DNA of 64,000 nucleotides from contig OX419342.1 in assembly GCA_948470475.1 (NCBI GenBank), forward strand, positions 5,820,552-5,884,551. The letters are read 5' to 3'. The notes below the pieces were generated by a model that worked only from the letters and a program-made list of their open reading frames with translations, ran no database searches and was not told the DNA's origin. A program made the translations under genes and the position numbers. This DNA comes from Galaxea fascicularis (Eukaryota; Cnidaria; Anthozoa; Scleractinia; Euphylliidae). Positions 50,801-57,193 of this stretch are shown here, in pieces. Within the stretch, counting starts at the first letter, position 1. Every line of letters begins with the position of its first letter.

Positions 50801-53800
50801 AAAAAGTCACAACACTACACTAAGTACCAATAATCTCCTAACAATGATTTAATGACTTTCAAAATAATCCAAAATGATTGTAATCAGTATACTGACACGG
50901 TCTTCCACTGGGGTTGCTCAAATGTGAATCACTGTTAAATCAACACTTTTTTAAGACAACTACTCAAATATTTCATCTTTATCGTTATTTGTATTTTGTG
51001 GTAAAAGAAATAAATATGAAATATGGAAGACTATGTGGCATAGAATAATAGGGGTAGCGAATGGTAAAATCCGACTTGCTGAGATGCCGAGACCAAAGAT
51101 GCGAGACTTCAAGACCAAAATAAATGAACTATAAACAAGATTTCAAGACTCTTTGCAAAGGCTGTTGATATTTCGAGATAGGATGAAAAGTTTACGAGAC
51201 CCAATATTTTAGAGGTACCATTTGCCACCCCTAGTAATATGTTATTGCAGTCCTTGTGTTGCTTAATTATTGTCCAAACAGAATTCTTTTCTTTGAAAGG
51301 AAAGTTCCACCATTGAACCTGTACTCACAGATACCCACTTAAGAAAGAAGCTGATGAAAAAAAACAACTTTTTATCCAGCTGGGAGTTATATGTTATGCC
51401 TTCAACATACCTTTAAAAGCATTGTCATCATCATTGTCATTAAAACACTATTATTAATATTATTGATGGAAACATGAATTTGGCACTAATCCTGAACGCT
51501 AACATTTCAACAAAAAGGTACATCTACACGACGACAACACTGCAGAAAAATAATCCCCAATTGTTTTTCTGTTTCAGAGCAACAAGCTAAACATTCTAAA
51601 TCTTCAATTTTCAAAGTATTCACAAGAATTGACAGCAATCACGATGAAGGCAACATGGGGTTGTCAATAACTGAATGTTGTCAAACAAAACCAATGCAAC
51701 TACTGTAACCACTGACAAGCAACACAGAGAGCTCAGTGAACCAATCAGAAGTTGAAGTCATTACATACAACCAGCGTCAAGCCTGAACAAATGCATGCAT
51801 GGAACTCATGATTGGTTTTAGTTTGGTCTCTCAATGGCTGAGAAAGTGCCATGAGTTTTGTCAACCAATCACAGAGCAACTGAAAAGAAAAGCAACTGAA
51901 AACCACTATGATAATGATAATCATAACAACAATAATATTGTTTAAAACAACATACTGTACTATACATTCATCGCATACATCATTTTCAAAAGAGCCTTGT
52001 GCAAAAATATTATTATTTTAAAAACTACAAAATAAATAGGTAAGAAAGATATATAAAGGATATTACATGGCAACAACAACAACAACAACAACCTTTATTT
52101 ATGTGTCAAATCTAAAATAGCAGTTATACAACCACTAACTGGGGACACTAAATAGTACCTAAAATTTTTTAAGAAATTTAAAAATAAAACAATATATATG
52201 TACAATTTAAAATCTAACCTAAGTCTTACATAAAAGGCAGTTTTCACATTTACTATCAGTCAATTTAGAAACAAGGTCTATTCTACGTATGTTACATTTA
52301 AAAGATGATATGGATGTCAGTTCTCTTACATTTCTTGGTACAATTGCCCATATTTTGGGTCCCATATATCTAAGCGAATGTTTTCCAAAAGTAACAGTAT
52401 TAAATCTAGGTATACCAAAATCATTATTACGCAGTGTGTACTTAAGTTGTGGAATTTGAAAAAGGCTACATATGTAATTAGGAGATAAATTGTTCTTTAC
52501 CTTATACATAAGAATGGCTATATCCTGTAGTCTTCTGTTCTGCAGTGTACTTAGGTTAGCCATGTCTAATAATTTATCATAACTACTCCCCTTATCACAG
52601 TAAACTGCCCTAAGTGCCCTTTCTTGAATACGTTCCAATTTTCTAGTATCACTCGCCCTACAAAAATGCCAGACAAGATGGCTGTATGTTAAATAAGGAA
52701 GAATGGCTGCCTTAAACAACTTCAGCTTGGTGTCTGTTGGTATCATATTCCTGAGCCTCATCAGGACTCCAACACGCTGGCTACTCCTCTTACAAATGTT
52801 AGCAATATGTTCATCAAATTGAAGCCTATTGTCTATATATACCCCAAGAAGTTTTAAACACTTGGTAGATTTAACTTCATTGTCATCAATTATAATACTA
52901 TCCATATCATTATTTTTATTCCCAAGTGTCATTGTCTGATACTTGTCATAGTTCCCTTTTAAGAAATTCGATCTATACCATCTGGAGGCTAATTCGGCAC
53001 TTGCTATTAACTTATCATACACTTCAGTAACATTACTGCCTGCAGCATGGAACTGGTGGTCGTCTGCATACATATTGATATTAGAATTAGAATTTACACT
53101 GTATGTCAGATCATTTTGGAACATGTTCCATATCAATGGTCCAAATGCGGAGCCCTGGGGACATCCCCTTGACCCCCTCTCCCACTCACTCACTGTGGAT
53201 CCCAACTTCACCCTATTGTACCGATCAGTGAAGTAGGAGTCCAACAATTTTAGACTGTTACCCCGAATACCATAAGCCTTTAATTTAGCAAGTGTGAGTG
53301 GATAGTAGAGGGAATCAAAGGCTTTACTCATGTCCGTAGAAAGAACACCTACCACTTTATGTTCATCTAAAGATATCTTCCAATTCTCTGTCATAGCCAG
53401 TAGAGCTGTTTCGCAGCTATGATTTTTCCTGTAGGCTGTCAGTTTATCACATAATTTATCATTGAAACTATAATTAAGCTGTTTACTAAGTAACTGTTCA
53501 AAAATCTTATTTATAGTAACTTGTACAGTTATGGGCCTATAGTTCTCTTTCTCATGGGGGTCCTCTTTCTTAAATACTGGTGTCCACTCTCCTTTCTTCC
53601 ACACCGCAGGCCACTCACCTAATGTTATACATGAATTGTATAGTGCTGTCAGAGGCCCTGATAGTTCTCTAGCACCCAGCTTAAATGCTTTGGGGGGGAC
53701 TCCATCCCAACCAGTACTCTTTCTGGGGTTAATACTTTCCAGTGCGGTCTCCACCTCAAGTATCTCCAGATTCCGAAACTGGAAGTCTTGATGGCCTATC

Positions 53801-56800
53801 ATATTCTCTGTGATATTCCGAACACTTGAATGAGTCACAAAGGAAGAGTCAGTTATGCTTTCTGTGTCACCAATTCCATCAGCAATGGTAGAAAAATAGT
53901 GACATAGATGATTTGCAATCTTACTTTGATCATGACTTATCGCTCCTTCAATGTTTAAGCTCAACTCATTAGTGGTACCCTTATTCCTCTTTTCACTCAA
54001 GAAGGGCATAAATGTTTTATAGAACTCACCAGGCTTACATTTCAATTTAGTAGTTTGATCTTTCCAATACTCCCTTATCGCCTTTCTCCTGAGTCTAGTG
54101 GCCTCGTTTCTTGCTTTACGTTTAGCCTCCCAATTCTCTCTGTTTTGCACCTTCAGATATTTCTTTGCTGCTCTTCTCTTAGCCCTAATGGCTTTTTTCC
54201 ATTCGTTTGTCATATAAGGGACATCTTGAGTCCTCACTCTCATTTTCTTTTCCGCCGCGCGGGGATGTGAATTTTATCTTCGAGTGCTGAAAGTATCTCT
54301 CACGAGTGAGCAAAGCGAACAAGTGAGAGATATGTTCAGCACTAGAAGATAAAATTTGTATCCCCAAGCGGCCATGTAATGATCTGTTTATTATATAGAT
54401 ACTGATGAAATTCCCACAAAAAACACAACTTTTTTTATTCATTTTCGAAATAGCAAAATAGTGCAATTAAAGTGGTCACCTATCACAAAATGCCTGTCAC
54501 AAAAATGTTATGAAACTCGGATATAAAGTTATAAAGGAGAAATAAAGACATTGATACTTATATTTTCCGTTCCAAAAATTGGCTAATCATGTTATTAACC
54601 ATGGCTACACCAACATCCTCACACGTGAAAGATAAAAATAGTATCTTCACTGCGTGCAATGAAGATATGATTTTTTAGTAAAAGGAAAAATCCTGGTTTT
54701 TCATCAGTATCTATATAATAAAATGGGATATAAAAGCTAACAAAGGAAGAAGTACAACTGTACTAGGAAGAGAGTTTGCACTACTGTATACAATTTAAAG
54801 TATTGCCAAAATACAATAAATAAATATTTATTTAAGAAATATTAAGAAACTACAGAAATACATCCTGATAATGCACTGTAATGATACAGAGGCTAAAAAC
54901 CACATACCAAAGAGACATTACTGTAACACTATTATCGCATTTCTCATTTTTTAGTATTAAAAATTTATTGTATACCAATGATTATAACAGTATTCTAGCA
55001 GTAGGACCATGAAATAGTAATGTCATAATAGAAACTCAGAATAAAAAGAGCAGTTTCACAAACCTGCTAAAGCAATGCACAGAAAAGGTTAATTTAAACA
55101 TAGTTAGTGTATTTCATGAGGAAGCCGTCCTCACTTATATTTATTATTACTGCCTTGAGGGAATATCTTCAAATGCATATATATAGTATTCTGTTGATTT
55201 TAGAGACATGATAAAATATTCGTATTTATTTTAAAAATTGAATAGAAAGCTGGATAAAAATGTATCCAGAATGTTTTGAAATGTTTAAAGTTAATTCTAA
55301 TTGGGCTGCAAATCGACTAAACCTAAACATAATTTGGCAAAGCTAGATGTAGTTCAATTGATTTTTTTTTTCACATAATTTTTCCTAGTATGTCCTTATG
55401 CCTCCACCTCATTAAAATATCAGCTGTCACTTCCTCTTAAAAAGAGTAGCAATGCACAATACACAAAGTCAAATAGAAAGCTACTATTTGCTGACACATG
55501 GCAAAGTGAGAAAAAATTTGCATATATAAGACCCAACCTACCATTAATCATCAGTACCCCAGTGAAAAATTTCTAGAATAACACTATTCCATTTTTTCAT
55601 AGTATACAAAACATTGAGACCAGTGTAGAAGATAATCCAAGAAAAATGCATTTATTCAAAATATAAATGCAGAGTTTTCATTTTGCACTTCAAAAAAAAA
55701 TTAAGCTCAGCTAGTGTTTACATCTACACACGTGAATCCCCCAAAATATTGCTGGTATTTAATTTCGTTTTCTTTTCTCTACTTTTCAGATAAGATCTTA
55801 ATTCACGGTGCGTATAAATGTCACTGAAGATCATTTTTAATTCATGAAATTGACAAGGTCGATAGCACGACGACAATATGGCATGAGAAAAATTCGTCCG
55901 ATTTTCATTTAATCTTCACCCGTCTGTCATTACCGCAAGAAAATGAAACGATATACTGTTTCCATAATTTATCTTAAAGAATTAAAGATACAAAAAGCAT
56001 ACCAGCGAGAAAATAAAAGTTTTTTAACACAATTTGAGCTTCTGCATTAGGGAGGGCTGCGCATTTGACACGATCTGACGAATTAGCATGTTTTATAAAT
56101 CTTAATACATTATGATTTTTATGCAGCGGACAAAAGCAATAAACATTCGCGACAGAAGAAAAACGCAATCAGATCTCATTTTGTCCTCACGACATTACAG
56201 ACAAAACGAGACAATGAAAGGAGTGCTTGCTACAGGTCTCTAACCAGTACATATCCACTCCTCTGCGCAGCAATCGATATCTTCGACCGCATACACACGA
56301 ACTTTGTAAAAAACTTATGTTTAAGCTTACGGATTAAAATTTCCGTCTCGCATCTCGGGTCTTGACCTTAGTTCTTAAATCTTCAGACATGAAAGCCGAG
56401 AAATTATCACTACACGCAACAGGCAAGCTGACAAGCTCAATCTAAAACGACAATTTATTTGAGGACAAATAAACAGCCTTTCCAAAGGACTTCACCACTG
56501 AAAACTAGCACTTGCTTGTTCCGTTTATTCCCTCTGCAGTCATAGAAAGATTTTGTTTCTTACGGTGCATTTTTACGCTTACCTGGTAATAACGTTTCAA
56601 GTGCTTAACGAGCGTTTCCAAATTCTGCATCCTCAAATTTACGTCTCCGTAAACATTTTGATGGATACGAGTTAAAGTGAAGTAAGTTGGATCTCTGCGA
56701 ACAAGAAAGAAATAAATCTTAAGGCTTCAGTTGATTCCTTCTCAAAGCAAAATTCCTCAAGAAGTAGAAGTAAACTTGGTATAGTGAAAAACACTGAGAA

Positions 56801-57193
56801 ATTTGCCTCCTGTGGTGGTACATGTAGTGTACTCAAGCAAGGTGGAGTTTTAGCTGAATCGACGCGCAGTTTTGCTGGAGAACACAAAACTGTGAAGTGT
56901 TGAAATACTCACATATCCATCATAATTTCGTTAAGAAAGACGCCATCCGCCAAATCTGTTATGGATTCGATCAAAGCACTCGTCTTGAAAGTATTATTAG
57001 CCTAAAATTACGAGAAAAATTCAGTTAGGAAAAACGGATACCTACGACGGCAAAAGTAGTTTGAGGTTGGCTACACTTCATCAACACTGTTTGCAAACAT
57101 TGATCGCACAAAAAACACAACGCGGTCCAATTTAGGTGAAAATCTTACCCAGACAACAAGTGGACTGTGAAGAAATCCTTCTGCAGTAGCCAT
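15844..57193 (-). CDS. CCDC88C: Daple/Girdin-family HOOK and coiled-coil scaffold protein (57 exons)
   Basis: I reconstructed 57 coding exons on the minus strand. Every junction has GT-AG signals and compatible phase, and the total is 8232 nt, about 2743 residues, from MATAEGFLHSPLVVW to VWYEYGCV-stop. The order is an N-terminal HOOK domain (exons 1-6), a long coiled coil (exons 7-56) and a serine-rich tail (exon 57). Close family signatures are GVFLNEIMM, MQNLETLVKHLKRYYQ, LLLMLGCAVQ and RQKERLEEQV. The C-terminal GCV is the PDZ ligand by which Daple binds Dishevelled; Girdin lacks it, hence the Daple call. Cnidarians may have a single pro-orthologue of CCDC88A/B/C. Expected role: cytoplasmic scaffold linking microtubules, membranes and Wnt/planar-polarity signalling. 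The rod is longer than I recall for vertebrates (about 2028 residues in human Daple) because of a modular exon array. Exon blocks are given separately. A non-coding 5' exon may exist. Confidence 0.9.
16780..17180 (-). repeat. Internal protein repeats with basophilic kinase motifs
   Basis: Within exon 57 the peptides RERSSSGN, NDGP, HSRGRSLSGDRNSGLRV and EPSRNN recur with spacings of about 50-58 residues, giving two full copies and one degraded copy (VRSFSADRNDGLRA). The paired DNA phrases are seen at 16859/17033 and 16950/17103. The RxRSxS pattern suits basophilic kinases and 14-3-3 proteins; that use is inference. Confidence 0.75.
18580..21901 (-). CDS. CCDC88C: Daple-like exons 50-56: distal coiled coil and basic segment
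   Basis: Exons: 21801-21901, 21382-21469, 20501-20695, 19945-20022, 19433-19500, 19058-19156 and 18580-18628. After the array the sequence returns to normal family coiled coil: ARNAQLEIENESVKNELQ, MLSQLNATLEEENKALVEQV, NQDLLVKSLEDKDQ and ALQRQKERLEEQV. Exon 56, only 49 nt, encodes KPNFLARVMRKAGLKK, equivalent to the basic motif that ends the coiled coil in vertebrate Girdin/Daple. It also resolves the phase between exons 55 and 57. The distal end is therefore conserved while the middle has expanded. Confidence 0.86.
22174..38178 (-). CDS. CCDC88C: Daple-like exons 20-49: modular coiled-coil exon array
   Basis: Left-right limits in transcript order: 38095-38178, 37720-37803, 37174-37257, 36160-36243, 35574-35669, 35056-35190, 34800-34883, 34277-34384, 33663-33746, 33482-33574, 33311-33394, 32897-33031, 32521-32604, 32124-32216, 31530-31622, 30788-30880, 30595-30690, 29240-29332, 27232-27285, 27057-27140, 26395-26487, 26065-26148, 25716-25820, 25165-25290, 24739-24831, 24278-24370, 23758-23841, 23125-23262, 22315-22482 and 22174-22213. 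Exons 20-48 all begin with the last base of a codon and end with the first two (phase 2-2), and together they encode about 943 residues. Most read (R/K)LEE...N.KL..SL..KEEKI..LE.(R/K). Eleven are 84 nt, eight are 93 nt, and one is 168 nt, exactly two modules. This is the central rod of the scaffold. Confidence 0.87.
22641..22935. mobile_element. CCAAT-rich palindromic MITE, copy 2 of 9
   Basis: It runs from AGAGTGGTTTTCAATTTGAG to AGGAAACCACTTT and contains TTACTCTGACCAATCGC, GAAAATACGCACG, AGTCGCGATTGGTTTTGG and GGCCAATCAGAGACCG. It lies between exons 48 and 47 of the Daple-like gene and is followed directly by a different repeat. Confidence 0.75.
22940..23098 (+). mobile_element. Hammerhead-like repeat (Penelope-type relic?)
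   Basis: The sequence GACGAAGGGCTAATGCTCG then AAACGTCAGC resembles the catalytic core of a minimal hammerhead ribozyme (stem II GGGC/GCTC, GAAA, then CGTC). It is followed by a TACGGTGGTCAATTTAC block, TATCAACTCTGTTGATAA and CCACCGACGCAGCACCACAG. A related copy lies at 62786-63030. Penelope-like retroelements are known to carry hammerhead motifs in their terminal repeats. Here the CTGA turn is changed, so it is probably inactive. Confidence 0.45.
23367..23597. mobile_element. MITE with CGTTTCTCGAAA ends, copy 1
   Basis: GCGCGTTTCTCGAAACTGCC at the left mirrors GGACTTTCGGGAAACGGGCC at the right, with TTTTCGGGCC and GACCCGAAAAG further in. A second copy lies at 43456-43653 and a fragment near 512. 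It is intronic in the Daple-like gene and non-coding. Confidence 0.7.
25945..25995 (+). repeat. G-rich intronic tract
   Basis: Successive runs of 3-6 G (GGGGGGAGGGAGGGGGACGG and on) with one- or two-base spacers satisfy a G-quadruplex pattern on the plus strand, which is the non-transcript strand of the surrounding gene. It lies in the intron between exons 42 and 41. Confidence 0.6.
27329..27531. repeat. Direct duplication of about 70 bp
   Basis: Two copies share AGGGGTAGGTGCCAGTTG, CCAGATACTGACATTAATCC and AATCAGTTATTGAGCAA. They begin near 27329 and 27463 and are separated by about 65 bp. The right copy abuts a GC-rich repeat containing GGTACGGACCTCGCTACGC. The block is intronic and non-coding. 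Confidence 0.75.
27681..28168. mobile_element. pogo/Tigger-like non-autonomous element
   Basis: The left end TTAACCTCTCTACAACGGTC and the right end GCCGTTATAGAGAGGTTTAA are inverted, and further AACGGCCA-type blocks lie inside each end. The right end reads ACTG followed by TA, as in pogo-type transposons. The interior open frame (27704-28036, minus) shows no transposase motif. Confidence 0.6.
30190..30500. mobile_element. CCAAT-rich palindromic MITE, copy 3 of 9, with nested palindrome
   Basis: Family landmarks include CTCTGGCCAATCACAAGAGG, ACGAACCAATCAGAATACG, GGCGCCAAGCGCGGGAAAAT and AACCAATCACCGAGCAAAG. The copy is split by an 84-bp palindrome at 30256-30339. Confidence 0.7.
30256..30339. 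mobile_element. Palindrome inserted inside the MITE
   Basis: GCCATATTCGTATTCTCGGT pairs with ACCGAGAATACGAATATGGC around a spacer of about 43 bp. Family sequence continues on both sides, so this appears to be a secondary insertion. Confidence 0.65.
31207..31466. mobile_element. CCAAT-rich palindromic MITE, copy 4 of 9
   Basis: It starts near ACGGTTTTCAATTTCGAAAG and continues TTTGCTTTGGTTTTGC, GTGATTGGCCAGCAAAACTC, TTTTCAACCAATGAGAAGC and TTGTGATTGGTCAGAGTAAT, ending near GAAGACCACTCT. It is intronic, between exons 35 and 34. Confidence 0.75.
37329..37447. mobile_element. Foldback element (CGCTTCCCAGTT arms)
   Basis: CTACGCTTCCCAGTTGAGCG then CGACACCACGCAAG pairs with CTTGCGTGGTGTCG then CGCTTAACTGGGAAGCGCAG. 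The loop is about 40 bp. It is non-coding and lies in the intron just upstream of exon 22. Confidence 0.8.
38367..39893 (-). CDS. CCDC88C: Daple-like exons 17-19: coiled coil with 14-residue repeats
   Basis: Exons: 39731-39893, 39348-39526 and 38367-38840. Exons 17-18 carry ordinary family coiled coil (VLRMQRENQQLRKTIEELK, IIELEAENEQLQK). Exon 19, 474 nt, encodes about 158 residues. Its last 133 or so (38367-38766) are uninterrupted 14-residue repeats: KITELSQDAELKQE, KITELSRLAEERES, EITNLAKQAEAKDE, NIAELTKAAQSKEE, EISELNELVKEKED, TIGELKENLEAKDR and others. The core is a hydrophobic pair in (I/V)xxL followed by KE/KD-rich positions. It directly precedes the 28-residue exon array and shares its KEEKI..L phrase. 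Confidence 0.85.
39593..39670. mobile_element. Truncated CCAAT-rich MITE, copy 5 of 9
   Basis: Only one end of the family is present: AATAGAGCGTCAAAAGTAAT, TCGCGTTTACTTTGGGTTTAC and GGGATTGATTGATAAAACTG. It lies in the intron between exons 17 and 18. Confidence 0.6.
40500..45374 (-). CDS. CCDC88C: Daple-like exons 8-16: linker and proximal coiled coil
   Basis: Exons: 45324-45374, 44534-44646, 44113-44194, 43809-43880, 42647-42733, 42160-42250, 41728-41860, 41354-41415 and 40500-40536. The linker FSPPLSPAMSHNKDKPSD (exon 9) corresponds to the proline/serine linker that follows the HOOK domain in the family. Exons 11-12 (RWVKAYRDEIDALKAK, TDKVDRLEADNHRFKEKL, LDYYKKRAE) match the conserved region that reads YRDELDALREK and RVDKLE in vertebrates. 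Exons 15-16 (SMAEAASLTTELDALRGKK, GSSTFASEFSES) are short and less helical and probably form a hinge. Coordinates were derived from splice signals. Confidence 0.83.
40579..40851. mobile_element. AAT microsatellite plus CCAAT-rich MITE, copy 6 of 9
   Basis: An (AAT)n tract at 40579-40620 runs straight into AGAGCGGTTTTCAATTAAGC. The MITE continues GTGATTGGTTGAAAAAACTC, TTAGCCAATGAGAAGC and TTGTGATTGGTCAGGC, ending GTTGAAAACCGCTTT. It is shortened relative to the other copies. The tract may have served as the insertion site. Confidence 0.72.
41049..41240 (-). mobile_element. LINE 3' end fragment with AAT tail
   Basis: An (AAT)n tract (41049-41091) is followed by AACTTTATATAAGTCTCAAA and CTAATTGGGGAGACTGTAAA. 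The same order, (CAA)n, ACCTTTATTTATGTGTCAAA and CTAACTGGGGACACTAAA, forms the 3' end of the LINE at 52071. I read this as a severely 5'-truncated copy of a related element on the minus strand. A hairpin with arms CACATCGTGTCCTTC/GAAGGACACGATGTG follows at 41198-41240. Confidence 0.6.
42935..43150. mobile_element. CCAAT-rich palindromic MITE, copy 7 of 9
   Basis: It carries GTTTGCTTTGGTTTTGC, ACTTTCTCAACCAATGAGAC, AAAACCAATCATGACTTGC, TCTTCCCGCGTTTGGCGCCG and TTGCCTTGGTTTTGG. It is less complete than copy 8, which lies immediately to its right. Confidence 0.7.
43198..43455. mobile_element. CCAAT-rich palindromic MITE, copy 8 of 9
   Basis: This is a fairly complete member: AGAACGGTTTTCAGTTCATT, TCGCGTTTGCTTAGC, TTTGATTGGTTGGCAAAACT, TTCTTAGCCAATGAGAAGC, CGCATTTCCCGCGCTTGGCG and TTCTGATTGGTTCTCTAAGC. 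It abuts another inverted-repeat element on its right. Confidence 0.75.
43456..43653. mobile_element. MITE with CGTTTCTCGAAA ends, copy 2
   Basis: GGGACCCGTTTCTCGAAAGT at the left mirrors GGGAGTTTCGAGGAACAGGC at the right. It shares AGCGATCCGCTTATTCTAAA (in reverse) with the copy at 23367-23597. It is intronic and non-coding. Confidence 0.7.
45104..45190 (-). mobile_element. tRNA-derived SINE head
   Basis: On the minus strand the sequence reads TTAGCTCAGTTGGTAGAG (box A region) and later GGTTTGACTCCCGCACAA (box B region), spaced as in a tRNA gene. There is no clean acceptor stem and it lies in an intron of the Daple-like gene, so I read it as a SINE rather than a functional tRNA. Confidence 0.6.
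46023..57193 (-). CDS. CCDC88C: Daple-like exons 1-7: HOOK domain and first coiled coil
   Basis: Exons in transcript order: 57149-57193, 56913-57001, 56583-56694, 48260-48329, 47569-47627, 46644-46792 and 46023-46098. Exons 1-6 (about residues 1-175) form the HOOK domain: FLHSPLVVW, ITDLADGVFLNEIMMD, LRMQNLETLVKHLKRYYQ, EKLQQQVLLRIPDVV, AAEELNKILLLMLGCAVQ, then EHFIQRITEMD and LVEYIQQITDNPDNVL. In this family the domain binds microtubules or dynein-adaptor partners. Exon 7 (LLLYTESMFYHLTQLVEDRD) starts the coiled coil. Intron 3 (48330-56582) is by far the largest and houses a LINE. The start ATG gives a good family N terminus and has no open upstream extension. Confidence 0.88.
47014..47546. 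mobile_element. Two tRNA-derived SINEs in head-to-head arrangement
   Basis: The left copy is on the minus strand (tRNA-like part 47030-47100: GGCTTCATAGCTCAGTTGAT and GGGTTCAAGCCC). The right copy is on the plus strand from about 47378 (GGCTTCATAGCTCAGTTGAT). Arms of about 140 bp (47065-47205 and 47270-47412) are near-perfect reverse complements and include CATATCCGCAGTTCACATAT and GAACATATGAACCC. The tail motif TTTTTTCAGGCTTC with CAATTGTAAAAATTGC occurs twice. The pair is intronic, between exons 5 and 6. Confidence 0.75.
47748..47835 (+). repeat. GATGAC-type microsatellite
   Basis: Repeats of GATGAC and GATGAT/GACAAT variants make an aspartate-like open frame on the plus strand and an isoleucine/valine-rich one on the minus strand. 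Neither is a gene. The tract lies in the intron just upstream of exon 5 of the Daple-like gene. Confidence 0.85.
51670..51912. mobile_element. CCAAT-rich palindromic MITE, copy 9 of 9
   Basis: It carries AAACAAAACCAATGC, AGTGAACCAATCAGAAGTTG, CATGATTGGTTTTAGTTTGG, TTTTGTCAACCAATCACAG and GAAAACCACTAT. It is more diverged than the other copies and lies in intron 3 close to the LINE. Confidence 0.65.
52071..54254 (-). mobile_element. 5'-truncated non-LTR retrotransposon with open RT frame
   Basis: A 674-residue open frame (52219-54243, minus) encodes a LINE reverse transcriptase. It opens in the connector upstream of the RT domain (EWKKAIRAKRRAAKKYLK), then has NYRPITVQVTINKIFEQLL, MSKAFDSL, GCPQGSAFGPLIWNMF and the catalytic box MYADD, followed by LLGVYIDNRLQF and a thumb region. 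The endonuclease half is missing, so the copy is truncated at its 5' side. The 3' end is a GTT/CAA repeat tail. It lies in intron 3 of the Daple-like gene, in the same orientation. The organisation suggests a CR1/L2/jockey-type element. The frame has no stop, so the insertion is fairly young. Confidence 0.85.
54255..54373. repeat. Palindromic element at the LINE 5' edge
   Basis: CGGGGATGTGAATTTTATCT and GAGTGCTGAA pair with TTCAGCACT and AGATAAAATTTGTATCCCC, with inner arms TATCTCTCAC/GTGAGAGATA. It abuts the truncated end of the LINE and is followed by a separate MITE. Confidence 0.65.
54388..54721. mobile_element. MITE with 21-bp perfect terminal repeats
   Basis: TTATTATATAGATACTGATG at 54388 and CATCAGTATCTATATAATAA ending at 54721 are exact reverse complements. 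The interior includes a subterminal hairpin around GAAGATA/TATCTTC. It is non-coding and lies in intron 3. Confidence 0.75.
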
